Below are positions 11,201 through 23,200 of a stretch of DNA of 64,000 nt, piece by piece. Within the stretch, counting starts at the first letter, position 1. The number at the start of each line of letters is the position of its first letter. This DNA comes from Corbicula japonica. Lineage: Eukaryota > Mollusca > Bivalvia > Venerida > Cyrenidae. Made by a program: the position numbers and the translations under genes. The stretch lies in contig JAZAYU010000182.1 in the NCBI GenBank assembly GCA_038501625.1, positions 868,001-932,000 of the forward strand, read 5' to 3'. The notes below the pieces were generated by a model that saw only the letters and a program-made list of their open reading frames with translations, ran no database searches and was not told the origin of the DNA.

Positions 11201-14200
11201 GTTCCTTGAAAGGGTATGTGAGGATATATTGCCGGTCTGGGTGTGATATTATCCCTCGCCTGCGACTCGGGTAATATGACACCCAGACCGGCAATATATC
11301 CTCACATTCCCTGTCAAGAAACCAAATAACTATATAATATTTTGACTTCAATTAATATTACAAATTATGAGTTATATCAAATTATGAGTTATATCAAATT
11401 ATGAGGTGAATCAAATTATGAGGTGAATCAAATTATGAGGTGAATCAAATTATGAGGTGAATCAAATTATGAGGTGAATCAAATTATGAGGTGAATTAAA
11501 TTATGAGGTGAATCAAATTATGAGGTGAATCAAATTATGAGGTGAATCAAATTATGAGGTGAATCAAATTATGAGGTGAATCAAATTATGAGGTGAATCA
11601 AATTATGAGGTGAATCAAATTATGAGGTGAATCAAATGTTACTATGTTTACTTATAGAGTTAACTGAACGCACCTCGCCTAGCCCCGAGCGAAAAACAAT
11701 ATCCAGTTAAATTACTGCCAAGTGAACAAGCTAAATCAAACAGTCTGCAGTTTATCATATTTTTGTCTGGTGGTCCCTTTTTATTCATTTGTTCATGAAG
11801 CAGGCGGGAATAGCTTATCGATGGCATTCAGAAATTCCAAGGGTTCGAGTCAAACTCACTGAACATGGCTTACCTTACTGTTTTCTTCCAGTATACGTTT
11901 TAACTTGACAGTTTCAGCCTTCTTCAGCATATATAACTTGAGATATATTAATGACTGGATACGTAAACTGAAAATCAAAAACATTTTAGAACATTAGAAA
12001 TAATAACCAAACATGTACCATATACAGTCAAACCTGTATTAATCAGTAACCCAATGGAGTGGCCAGAAGTGGCTGCTTAACACAAGTGGCTGTTGAAGAC
12101 AGGTAAAAATTATAACAAAAAGTCAGTTTAGGACAGAATCAAACTGGCTGTTTTATGACAGGTGGTTGCTGAATGCAGTTGACTGTTAAGGCAGGTTTGA
12201 ATGTTAACCATTTACTCCATCGGATATGGTCGTTATCCCAAGGGCAAAAAGTGAAGTTCATGATCGCCAGCACATCTGTGCCATCTGATCAGCTTTTTGT
12301 TTCAATATAGTATTTCAAACCAAAAAATTAGTAATGTACATCCAGATCATAGGGCATGTGCCAGCTCATTTGGATTTGTTTGTTTGTTTGTTTGTTTGGG
12401 GTTTAACGCCTGGTTTCAACACCTTTCTGGTTATATCCCGGCGGTCAGTCCACCTAACCGGTGTTCCTGGGTCTCTAACCAGTACTAACCAATTTCTCCG
12501 CAAGCGACTGACTGCTTCCTCACTTGAATCAGAGGTGAGGGACAAATGACTCTCAGACGCAATGTCCGAGTTCAATTGTCACAGAGAAATTTTTTCCGCC
12601 TCGGCTGGGGACCAGCTCATTTGGAACTACACTGTTTGCACAAAAGACAAAACCAACATAATTATATAGATTGAGAGGGTTAAATAAATAGTATAAGAGT
12701 TATATCTGGCTGCATTTCTACCTTTCTGTTCACTGTTCACTACCAGTTTATTAAGCTTGATTTCAGTGGGATAACCTAAGGAAGGTAATCATTATGGAAA
12801 TATGTATCAATCACTGGGTCAAATTATCTCCCTTTGCTTTCTTGAACCAACTTGTATAATGTCATAAACTAGAAATCAGACCAATAAAACATGCCACCAT
12901 TTCTCTTCTCTTTCAATTATTATTAACATTGGTCTTATAATTTGATTTCTTTCACATTAACAACATTATGAAATTGTATTCAGTAAAATCTCATTACACT
13001 AAAGATAAGGTCAGATAATGTGTGATCTATCTTCATTTCATGACAGAAATTGATTTAGTCAATTCAACCACTGACAAAAATACTGGTGAACTTGAAAAAG
13101 GTGACAAGCCCAGGTCAGTCAGTATCATTTCTGTACAGAATGATCCACATCTATATTAATTGTTATTGGGTCACAAACACCCATATACTGTGAATGCATT
13201 CGTCCCAACACTCCATGGGATATGGCTTTTATCCCACGGGAAAACAGTGTGGATCAAGATCAGCAGGCACATATCCCACGGGAAAACAGTGTGGATCAAG
13301 ATCAGCAGGCTTTTATCCCACGGGAAAACAGTGTGGATCCAGATCAGCAGGCACATATCCCACGGGAAAACAGTGTGGATCAAGATCAGCAGGCACATAT
13401 CCCACGGGAAAACAGTGTGGATCAAGATCAGCAGGCACATATCCCACGGGAAAACAGTGTGGATCAAGATCAGCAGGCACATATCCCACGGGAAAACAGT
13501 GTGGATCAAGATCAGCAGGCACATATGTGCCATCTGATCAGGATCTGCACTGTTCGCTTTTCGATTCATAAGGTTATTTCTGACAGATGTGACCAGTGTA
13601 GATTCAAGTCACTGACGTGCCCGATGATCTAGATCTACATGCGAATGATAAAACCCATATGATATGGAGTAAAGGATTACGTAAGTAGGAAAGAAATTTT
13701 AAGGTTTTCAGTAAATCAACATCCTAGTTAAGTCATTTGATTGTGTAATTTTATATTTAGTGGGGGTTTAAGATTGACAGATTTGGCATTGAAATTCATG
13801 AAAATGAAATATTCATAAAAATGACTATGTGACAGATATTAATGAACTTGCACTACGTTATCAATAAACAGATCATAATCTGTACACAAATACTTATACT
13901 TCTGTAACTGGAGTCTAACTGCTGGACTTAAGATAGCCTCTTATGGTAGGGTAGAGGGATTTCCTACTATCAAAACTGAACCATATTCAACGGAATTACC
14001 AGAAGTAAACAACAATTAAACATTTAAACACTTTTATTGAAAGTAAACCACATGCACATCGGTAAAGATTGAAAATTTACTGTTGTTATTAAATGTTTAA
14101 ATTCTGTTTTGTTGTTATAGAAACCACTTGCCACGATAGGTAAAAGTGAACTTTACTATTGTTATTAAATTTTCAAGACATCTGGCAATCCGCACAAGGT

Positions 14201-17200
14201 ATTTTTTGAGCCTTATATTCAAAGTTTTACAGCAGCCTATGTCCCAAAATTTTTATCTTGTTATCTAGCAAGTTCCTTGATACTGGGGTTATCCGAGCAT
14301 ATCTAAATGGTCAGTGACATAACAGTTTCATCCTGTTACAAACCTCAATTCTTTTTAACCCTTTACTCCATATACACAGATTTTATTGCATGTGCAATCA
14401 ATAAAGATCCAGATCAGTGCCATGTAATCTGGATCTAGGTGGCATTTTGGTAAAAAACAATCTAATAAATCTAAAAGCAAACAGTGCAAATCCTGATCAG
14501 ACAGCATAGATGTGCTGGTTGATCTAGATCTACACTGTTTGCCCATGGGATATCAGCCATATCCCACGGATAAAAGGGGGATAATTTGGCCCAATATTCT
14601 CAATATGTGCGCAATGCAGTTTCAAAAAGCTTAATCAATAGAAAAGCAAATCCAAGCGTGATAAATGCTCATTATGCCTGCAATAATACAGCTGTGATCT
14701 GATTGTGTTCTTCATCCTAGGTAGCTTGAGGAAATGTCGAGTGTACAATTACATGCTTTAAATGCCATTTATGCATAGACTGGACCATTTCGGAAATACA
14801 GATCAATTTAAGGGAAGATTTACCGGTCTGGAAATAGCGAGCTGATCAAAATACACTTCTCGAACAAAAGAAACAAACTGATAAGAAGAATAAACACTGA
14901 ATTTTAGAAAAGAAGTGATTAATAACCGTCAACCATGGTTATGACATTTACTTATTATGTGGAAATTCTTAAAAAATATTTGCATCTCTTAAAACCTTGA
15001 GAGGCAATAATATTTTACTGAGGAATAAACAAACAGGCCGTTCTCTTGTTTACTCCAGTGTGTACACAGACAGTTGTAGATCCACCACTCGAGACAAATT
15101 CAGCCCTTCTAGATCAAATAACTGCATTGATAACCCTATTGTATCAATAATGGTGTACACAAGAACTCTGTACGCATTATGCACTTTAACCCTTTACTTC
15201 ATATATATAGATACAGATATATAGAGCCTTTTATCGCATGAACAGTGTAGATCGAGATCAGCGGGTACATCCATACTCTTCGATCAGGATCTACACTGGT
15301 AGCCTCTTGATCAGAAATAACCAAATGCATTTAAAAGCAAACAGGTTAGATCCTAATCAGATGGCATGGTTGTGCTGGCTGATCTGGATCTACACTGTTC
15401 ACCATATGGTAGCAGTAAATGGTTATCAAGTCACTTTTATGGCAAGGGTATCATACAGCAAGAAGACAGACCTGCACTACATACCCTTCAGCCCTTATCG
15501 ATAGCACAGCATTAGCCTTTTGCACTGAACTTCTTAGAGAGAAACAATATTTACCATAATACTGTTAGTTTCTGTGCCTTGTCTGAAGAATCAGCATCAT
15601 GCATCATTCGGAACTGATGGTACTGGTGTCTGCAACAACAATAACAACATTATCAGTAATAAATTATAAATCATAAAGGTGTGTTTATGGAGTTAAATGT
15701 TAAAGAGGATACACTTTCATTTTATCTCACAATGAGTTGGCAAACAGTAATGTACTGACAGTGAATGACAGAAAGGGTCACTAATATGATAAACAAGTAG
15801 AGCAATTGTAAACAAGTAGAGCAAGAAAGATTGTGTAAACATCAATTCCCAGTCCTTGCAGTGAATCACCAAGAAAAATCAGTACCTACAAACCAAACAT
15901 CAACAACAGACACAATCTATGTTTCTTGTATTATTGTGCAACGAAAGTCCTTCAAAGTAATGGGATATTTATCTGCTGCTGTCTCCAAGTGGTTTTCACT
16001 CTTAGTTGATCATAAACAACATCAGAAATTTCTAGTTATCAACAGATTTGATAAAAATTTGAATACAAAGCTTTTACCAACAAGTTGTAAGAGGGTACAC
16101 ATTTTCTAGCATGCATTTAAATTTGGTGCTAGTGTTTTAGCAAAACATTAATTAAATAAATATAAATTGACAAGAAGAGGCAAAAACAAGATCAGTTTAT
16201 GAGAATTTATCTGTAAATTAAAGGTATTTATAACATTTTACATTGTTTATATCTTCCACACTGCAGGAGCCTAAAATTAATAGTCAAAAACAGAAGACTA
16301 TAATTTTTTTGTAAACCAAAACTAAAAGGTTATTATGGTTTGTTGCCTCAGATGAAAAACAAAATTTTAACAAAATTTAAATGCTGCTGGTTGTATAACT
16401 TTCATTTATAATTCACTCAGCAGAGGGATATGTTTGAGGTGTGTTTATGTTACATTCAGTGGGTTTAATAAGTTACCCACCAAGGTGAAAGAATTCTTTA
16501 TAAAGGAAGATAACTCACTAATTTCATACACACACACATTAAGCAGTTAACCCTTTCCACCATATATATGCCTATATGGCGTGGGTGAACAGTTTAGATC
16601 CTGATATCACTGATAGCTGGCTAATATCATTCTACACTGTTTGCCCATGCCATAAAGGAGTACATATGTAGAATAGGGTAAATGCCTTTTGAGATTTGTA
16701 TTTGGTGTTCTAGGCAGTGGGAGCTTGTAGCTTGTAGCATTGACTCATCAACACTGAAAATTACCAAGAACTTTCTAGACATGGAAGCTCTGAAAAAATT
16801 TAATTTATTTACCAGAAATTCATTATAAATATAACCAAACTGCTTGTTATATAATGCTTGCTGTCACACAAAATCAATGTGCTATCAAGGCTGGCCGATG
16901 TCTTTTATTTAATATATTATGATATTTCCAGTCTACTTGGCTTGACAGAGAAATAGTTATTGATGAAACAATGCCGAGGTTAATGAACTGTCATAAAAAG
17001 TGATTACCACTGTCCATGTTTTACAGTATCAGTAAATGGCAGTGCACTCATTGTATTTTAAAGTTTTGAGTGGTCCTTATTTTCACAATTTCAGAATGTT
17101 TGATTTCTTCAACACATGCCCAAGATCAGCCTGTAGCTAATTTTACAACATATTGTTCATTAACCCTTTTCTCCATGGTATATGGCTGTTATCCATGGGT

Positions 17201-20200
17201 TCAGCAGGTATATTTGAGTCATCTGATCAGGATCTGTGCCCAAGATCATAAAACTAAATCTGGAGATCAGTCTCAAATCTCAAGCATCTGATTGGCTGAA
17301 ATGGCGACCAGTCGCCATTTCAGCCAATCAGATCCTTGAGATTTGAGACTGATCTCAAATCTTAGTTTTATGATCTTTTGTCCTGCTCTGTTTGCTATTT
17401 GATTCATTTGCTTATTTATTCTGGCTAATCAGGATCTATAAGTGTTCAAACATGCGATAAAACATATATAGAGTAAAACCCCAACCAGTTGCCATTTCAG
17501 CCAATACGGTGCTAGAGATTTGAGACTGGTCTCCAGATTTAGTTTTATGATCTCTGGCCTAGATGTCTTGACAATGGAATGATTCAATCTTTGAGCAATG
17601 TTAAATGATCAGTGAGTGTTTTCTGATGCCGCATCAATACACTCCAGTAGAATTTCTATCAATCTCTTCTCACTGTCTGTGATGGATGCTGTCTCCAACC
17701 AACATCAGAGAGCATTTTCATGTAACAGTCCATAAAACTGTTGTCTCATCTATTTTTATTCCAATAATTTGAATAATAATTATGATTACTGGATGTTTAC
17801 ACTTTAGGCTGATAATAATGTAAAAATGTAATTGACTAACTTTTCTTAAATAATCAGATCAGTCTTTTCATTGTTTATAGCGGTATTTTACAAAAAGTAA
17901 TTAAATCATTATCCCTTTTCTTTATAGATACACCTTTATAATAAAGCATGGGGAACAGTTTAGATCCAGATCAGCCAGCACATCCATGCCGTCTGTTCGC
18001 TTTTAGGTTATTTCTGACCAGAATGCTACCAGTGTAGATCATGATCAGATGGCGCGGATGTGCCAGCTGATCTGGATCTACACTGGTCGCGTAAAAATGT
18101 GTATATATGGAGGAAAGGGTTAAATCATTTCAGCTGTTATTTTGATATTGAACAGTGTAGAGGGTCTACACAATCAGCTGCTGACAGATGTTAGTAGAGT
18201 GATAGATCTACAGCGTTGACCCAGACAGACGTGCCTGTAATCTATTACGTAGACCCTTCAGGGTGTACAATGTTTTGCTTCTTGGTCAGAAATTACCAAA
18301 TCAATCTAAAAGTGAACATCCTGATCAGACAGCACAGATTTGTTGGCTACCTTTCTGCTGATCTGGATCTACACTGGTTGCCTGTATGATATGAGCCATA
18401 CCTGATGCAGTAAAGGGTTACGAGTTAAGAAACTAATTTTTTAAATGAAACACTAAAAATAAGCAAGGCAGATATTGGTAGTTTCTTGTTTGTTGTTGTT
18501 GTTTTTGTGTTGCTTAACATTTCAAGTTTACCAGGTATGCCAGGTGAGATTTCTACACTTCCATTAACAATGAAAAGAATTACTCAAATTTCAAGAATGG
18601 CAGGGCCTCAAAATTGAAAAAAAAAAACTAAGACTGGAGACCAGTCTCAAATCTCAAGCATCTGACTGGCTGAAATGTGACCAGTGCAGATCCTGATTAG
18701 ACAGCACGAATGTTCCAGCTGATCTGGATCGACACATGTTCCCATATGCGTAAAAATGCATACACATGGAGGAAAGGGTTCAATGAAGTTATTTACTATA
18801 AAATACTCATTCATTATTCCGCATCTTGCCAATGAATCAGTGATGTCCCATTACGACCTAACAGATACGATGTCTAGACATTCTATATCTGCACAATTAG
18901 ATTTACCGACCATTTTTCTCACACTGGGTTTTTCCACCGGCCTCAAGATGACAATCTGAAGACCACTAAATCTAATCAATACTTTTCCATTAAGGGGAAC
19001 TCACTAACACAAAGCTGTTAAGTCATTTAATTGCTTTTTGATTGTTTAGAATGATGTAGTGATATGGCACCTTGTCATTTCTCGTGTTCCGATGTCCCCG
19101 GAGATAACATTACCTGATCGAATTCTCCGTTAAAGGACCGAAAACATCCTTTTTATATCACTGTTATTGTGACAGCTACTCAGAAACCATTCAACAATTA
19201 TCATATATTATAATATATTTCTTACAAAATGCTAGTTATACAGTAACTTGTCATAAACTAATTTTATTGGCATTAGTAAATTTCCCATGGAGTAAAATAT
19301 GTAAATTATGTAAATTATAATATACAAATACATTTTTGATTGAATTAAAACTGTTAATCTGCAGTTCAAAGTGACGTCCAATCCCTAAACACTAGCGGAA
19401 ACTCTGCTCGCATCATAATGTATACACAATATATAAATTAATCATGAAAGGAACAGAAACTGGCATGAGATTCAAATGTCCTTGGAGAAAATAAGCCTTG
19501 GCAAGAGAAGCTATTGCAGGTACTGCTGGGTTAATTGTTAGCATTAAGCATGCAGGAATCCTCCCACAACAATGCATGTCAAATTACTGAGACAGTCAAT
19601 GGTAGCCAACTATATACGGTTGTACAGAAGCCACTGATGTCATTAAATATATACTGATACAATACAAATATACCAATATTTGCAGAAAACTAATTTATGA
19701 CTTTTTCATCTTTGTTGTCTAACCTGGCTTTTGACCTAGTAAGTCGCCTTAACCCTTTTCTTCAGTCACTCTTTTATTGCATGGATGAACAGTGTAGATA
19801 CAGATCAGCAGGTACATCTGTGCTGTCAGATCAGGATCTGCACTGTTCCCTTCTAGGTCAGATATAACCCCATGGATCTAAAAGCAAACTGTGCAGATCC
19901 TGATCAGATGGCACAGATGTGCTTGCTGATCTGGATCAATGCAGGTCACACGTGTAAAAACATGTATATAAGTAGTAAAGGGTTAACTACACTGTACTGA
20001 TTACTAGCAAAATCAGCTCTGTTTCATCACAAAGAGGCAAAAACTTTCAATGCCAGATCACAAACTGGTTAATTTGCCAACAATTCTGCGAGATATGTTA
20101 TGAGCAATGTTGAAATGAATGTAGCTGCAGTGCAGTAAACTACAATACATAAATATCTCATTACGCCATTATGCAAACATCAACATTTGACAAGCTGGTT

Positions 20201-23200
20201 CTTCTCTACCAGTGCCACATTGCAGACCCAAGTTTTCTTACACTAATCAAACATGCCAGAAATAATTAGCATTCTGAACTAAAATAACTCAGTGGAGTAT
20301 TTAAAACAGATTATGGTGCCTGAATACTCAAGTCTTTGTGTGCAAAGAAATGAAACTTACATAAATCTCTAAAAAGACTCAAGTGTTATAAACCATTACC
20401 TGCTTTAGCGTTTTGGAGGTTCAGTGCTAAACATTTATAACTGACTTGTTTATTCATAAACAGTTGCAACTGTTTTACACTCAATCCACAATATTATGGT
20501 TCTAGATAATGATCAAGCACACTTCTAATTTGCAACCAGTTCAATTAAACCAAAACCAAGATATTTTTAGAAAGGAGAAAGAATGGAAGTTTCAGAAAGA
20601 AGTAAACTGTCAAAGAAATTAAGAATATGAAATTCTCAATCCGTCCCTTGCAAATACAGTCTTTCGTGTTTTTCTTTAAAGCGGATCTTAAAAATATTTT
20701 TTCGCACAAGCGTTACGGGGAAGAATCCAATGAAATATTCCAATGCATCAAAGAGGGCATATAAGTTTCGCAATACAGTTTTTCTTCCATTCCCTGTCAA
20801 CACTGACATAACTAATGCTAGCAATTTTGCGACACAAATTCTCACTGCTTCGTTCTTACTATTTCGTTTCGTGTAAGGTCGAATGCTATATTGAGTATTT
20901 GTTAATAATATATGATCCATATCGTTTCCAAAAATGAAAATGATTGACTGAATGAATGAATGAATGAATGAATGCGTGAGTGAGTGAGTGAGTGAGTGAG
21001 TGAGTGAGTGAGTGAGTGAGTGAGTGAGTGAGTGAGTGAGTGAGTGAATGAAATGATGAATGAATGAATGAATCTGGTTGGAACGAATCGGATCGGATCG
21101 ATAGAAATTGAATAAATTAAATTAACTGAACTAAATTGAACTAAATTTGAATTCAAATTTGAACTGGAACGAACTGAATCAATTTGATATTTATTGCTAT
21201 GAATGTTATTTGATATTATCAATGTTTTTATATTATTATCTGTGTAATATTAAATAAATGGGGTTACCCGTGAAGGGGCCCAGAAAAAAAAAATTTCTTA
21301 TCCCAAACAGAGGGAGAACCCTTAACTCCATATATAGGCATTTTATCACATGTATAACCTGTGTAGATCCAGATCAGTCAGCACATCTGTGCCTTCTGAT
21401 CAGGATCTAAACTGTTTTGCATTTTGGTTCATTAGGTAGTTTCTGACCAAGAAGTGAGCAGTATAGATCCTGATCAGATCATTAGACAAAGACGTGCAGC
21501 TGATCTGGATCTAAATTTGTCACCAATGTGACAAAAGGGGTATTTATGTCAAAAAGGGCTATACATCAATTTATAGCCCTTAGAGACAGCACATGTGGTG
21601 AACATTCAAAAATGCTTTAACTCAGGTGGCAGTATTTTCTACAGCTGTTACTCCAAAAGCCAGATATCATTTTATGGTATCAATTTCATGCTACACTTTT
21701 GCATTCAGTCGGTGCTTGCTTAATGCTTTATAAATCACTTGTCTCTTCCACATCAAAGGATTCAGGCTTGTTTAAAGGGCAGGCGCAAACATGTAACCTA
21801 TAACAGCAGAAACAATTTATGCAAAATACTGAAGTTTTATGCAGAACGTTTTGGTAACATCTGTAAAGCCCTATATCAATCTATATTACAAATTATTTCC
21901 TAAGCTGTTATTTGTGATATTACTATCAGTTTCCCAGTATTGTATTTCAAAAAAAGACTTGGATTGTGTGCCACAAGTCAAGCTGACTGCTCACTAATCA
22001 ACTAACCCCAAACCAACCCTTTCCTAATATAATTCACCATTTCAGCCAATCAGATGCTTGAGATTTGAGACTGGTCTCCAGATATAGTTTTATGATCTTG
22101 GGCCCCTATGTATTATTCCTGGTTAAGCATGTTTCCCACCTAGCATGACCAAAAAATCTTAAGCCATCATTTTCTAGATAATATACTATGACAGCCATGA
22201 CTATATTACATCAGACAGCTATGATGTCACCTCTACCATCACTTATAAGATAATACACTCTGACACCAAAACAAGTCTACACTGTATGATGTCATCACTG
22301 GCCTTCAGTACTAGAGTATTCCCAGACAATATTTCCAAGGATTTTCCAATAGAAAACGTCACCAATCACAGGAAAACAACAACACTTTTATACGCCTGTC
22401 ACAACAAGAACATAACAAGTGTTCAGTCTATTCTGTACAATACCGTTTGGTTAAAAGGCTTAACTTATGTTAAATAATACTGATTAAAAAGAATGACTGT
22501 TGGACAAACCAATGAAAGTTATTGATGAAGGGCATCATGCCTGAGCAAACAGTGTAGAATAAATGTAGTTTGCAGTGGTGGGGAGGTGTGGGAAAGTTAT
22601 ATGCAGAAGACAGTGTCTGAAACAAACAGATGAAAAAACAACTACTATGGGATCATTTTGTTTTGCAGTTTGTATTTTCACGCGGCACTACTTTGGGCAG
22701 ATGTATTATTCTCATAAAAAAAAGCTATTTAATGGCTTGAATTCGATAGGGTTTGATTTTTGAACACTTGCCCTAGAGCAAAATACATGAAAATTAAATT
22801 TATATGAAATATAGTGATACCACAGTAATCTTATATGTCCAATTTCTTCTTTTAAGACCAGAGGCCATTTCAGCCAATCAGATGCATGAGATTTGAGACG
22901 GGTCTCCAGATTTATTTTTGGCAGTTTTCCTTCTGCACTAAAACATGCAAGCAGTCTGTATACATTTAAGCGCACACAATCGAACACATAGAATAAACTT
23001 ACGAGACAAATTTGTAAGTGTCCTTGTACATGTTGGAAGCCTCGGTGATCATGTGTTGTTTCTCCATGGCGTAACCACACTGCAGAAAACACAGCACGGA
23101 CTCCAGGTACAGCACATACTTTGCCAAACAACCCTCCTGCAATATGACAAACAATATACTTGTTTAACAACCCTCCTGCATTATGATAAACAATATACTT

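Larger units (their letters stand above)
15630..23002. other. AFF intron of about 7.4 kb
   Basis: Holds MITE-A and MITE-B copies, chimeric fragments and a TGAG microsatellite. The stretches 15640-16540, 19000-19740, 19990-20640 and 21570-22020 show nothing I can name. A 94-codon frame on the minus strand at 20636-20920 matches no family I know and is not called a gene. Confidence 0.6.

Noticed and set aside
11838..11852. B-box-like GGGTTCGAGTCA
   Set aside because: No cloverleaf can be built around it and no second box is in range.
13160..13632. Overlapping repeat-protein open frames on both strands
   Set aside because: They follow from the 42-bp repeat being a multiple of three; they are open in several frames at once and lie within a MITE-A copy.
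20636..20920. 94-codon minus-strand frame with plausible amino-acid composition
   Set aside because: No recognisable domain, and no splice or phase fit to AFF. A frame of this length is expected by chance in a window this size.
20902..21222. His-Ser-Leu-Thr repeat protein
   Set aside because: Translation of the TGAG microsatellite.
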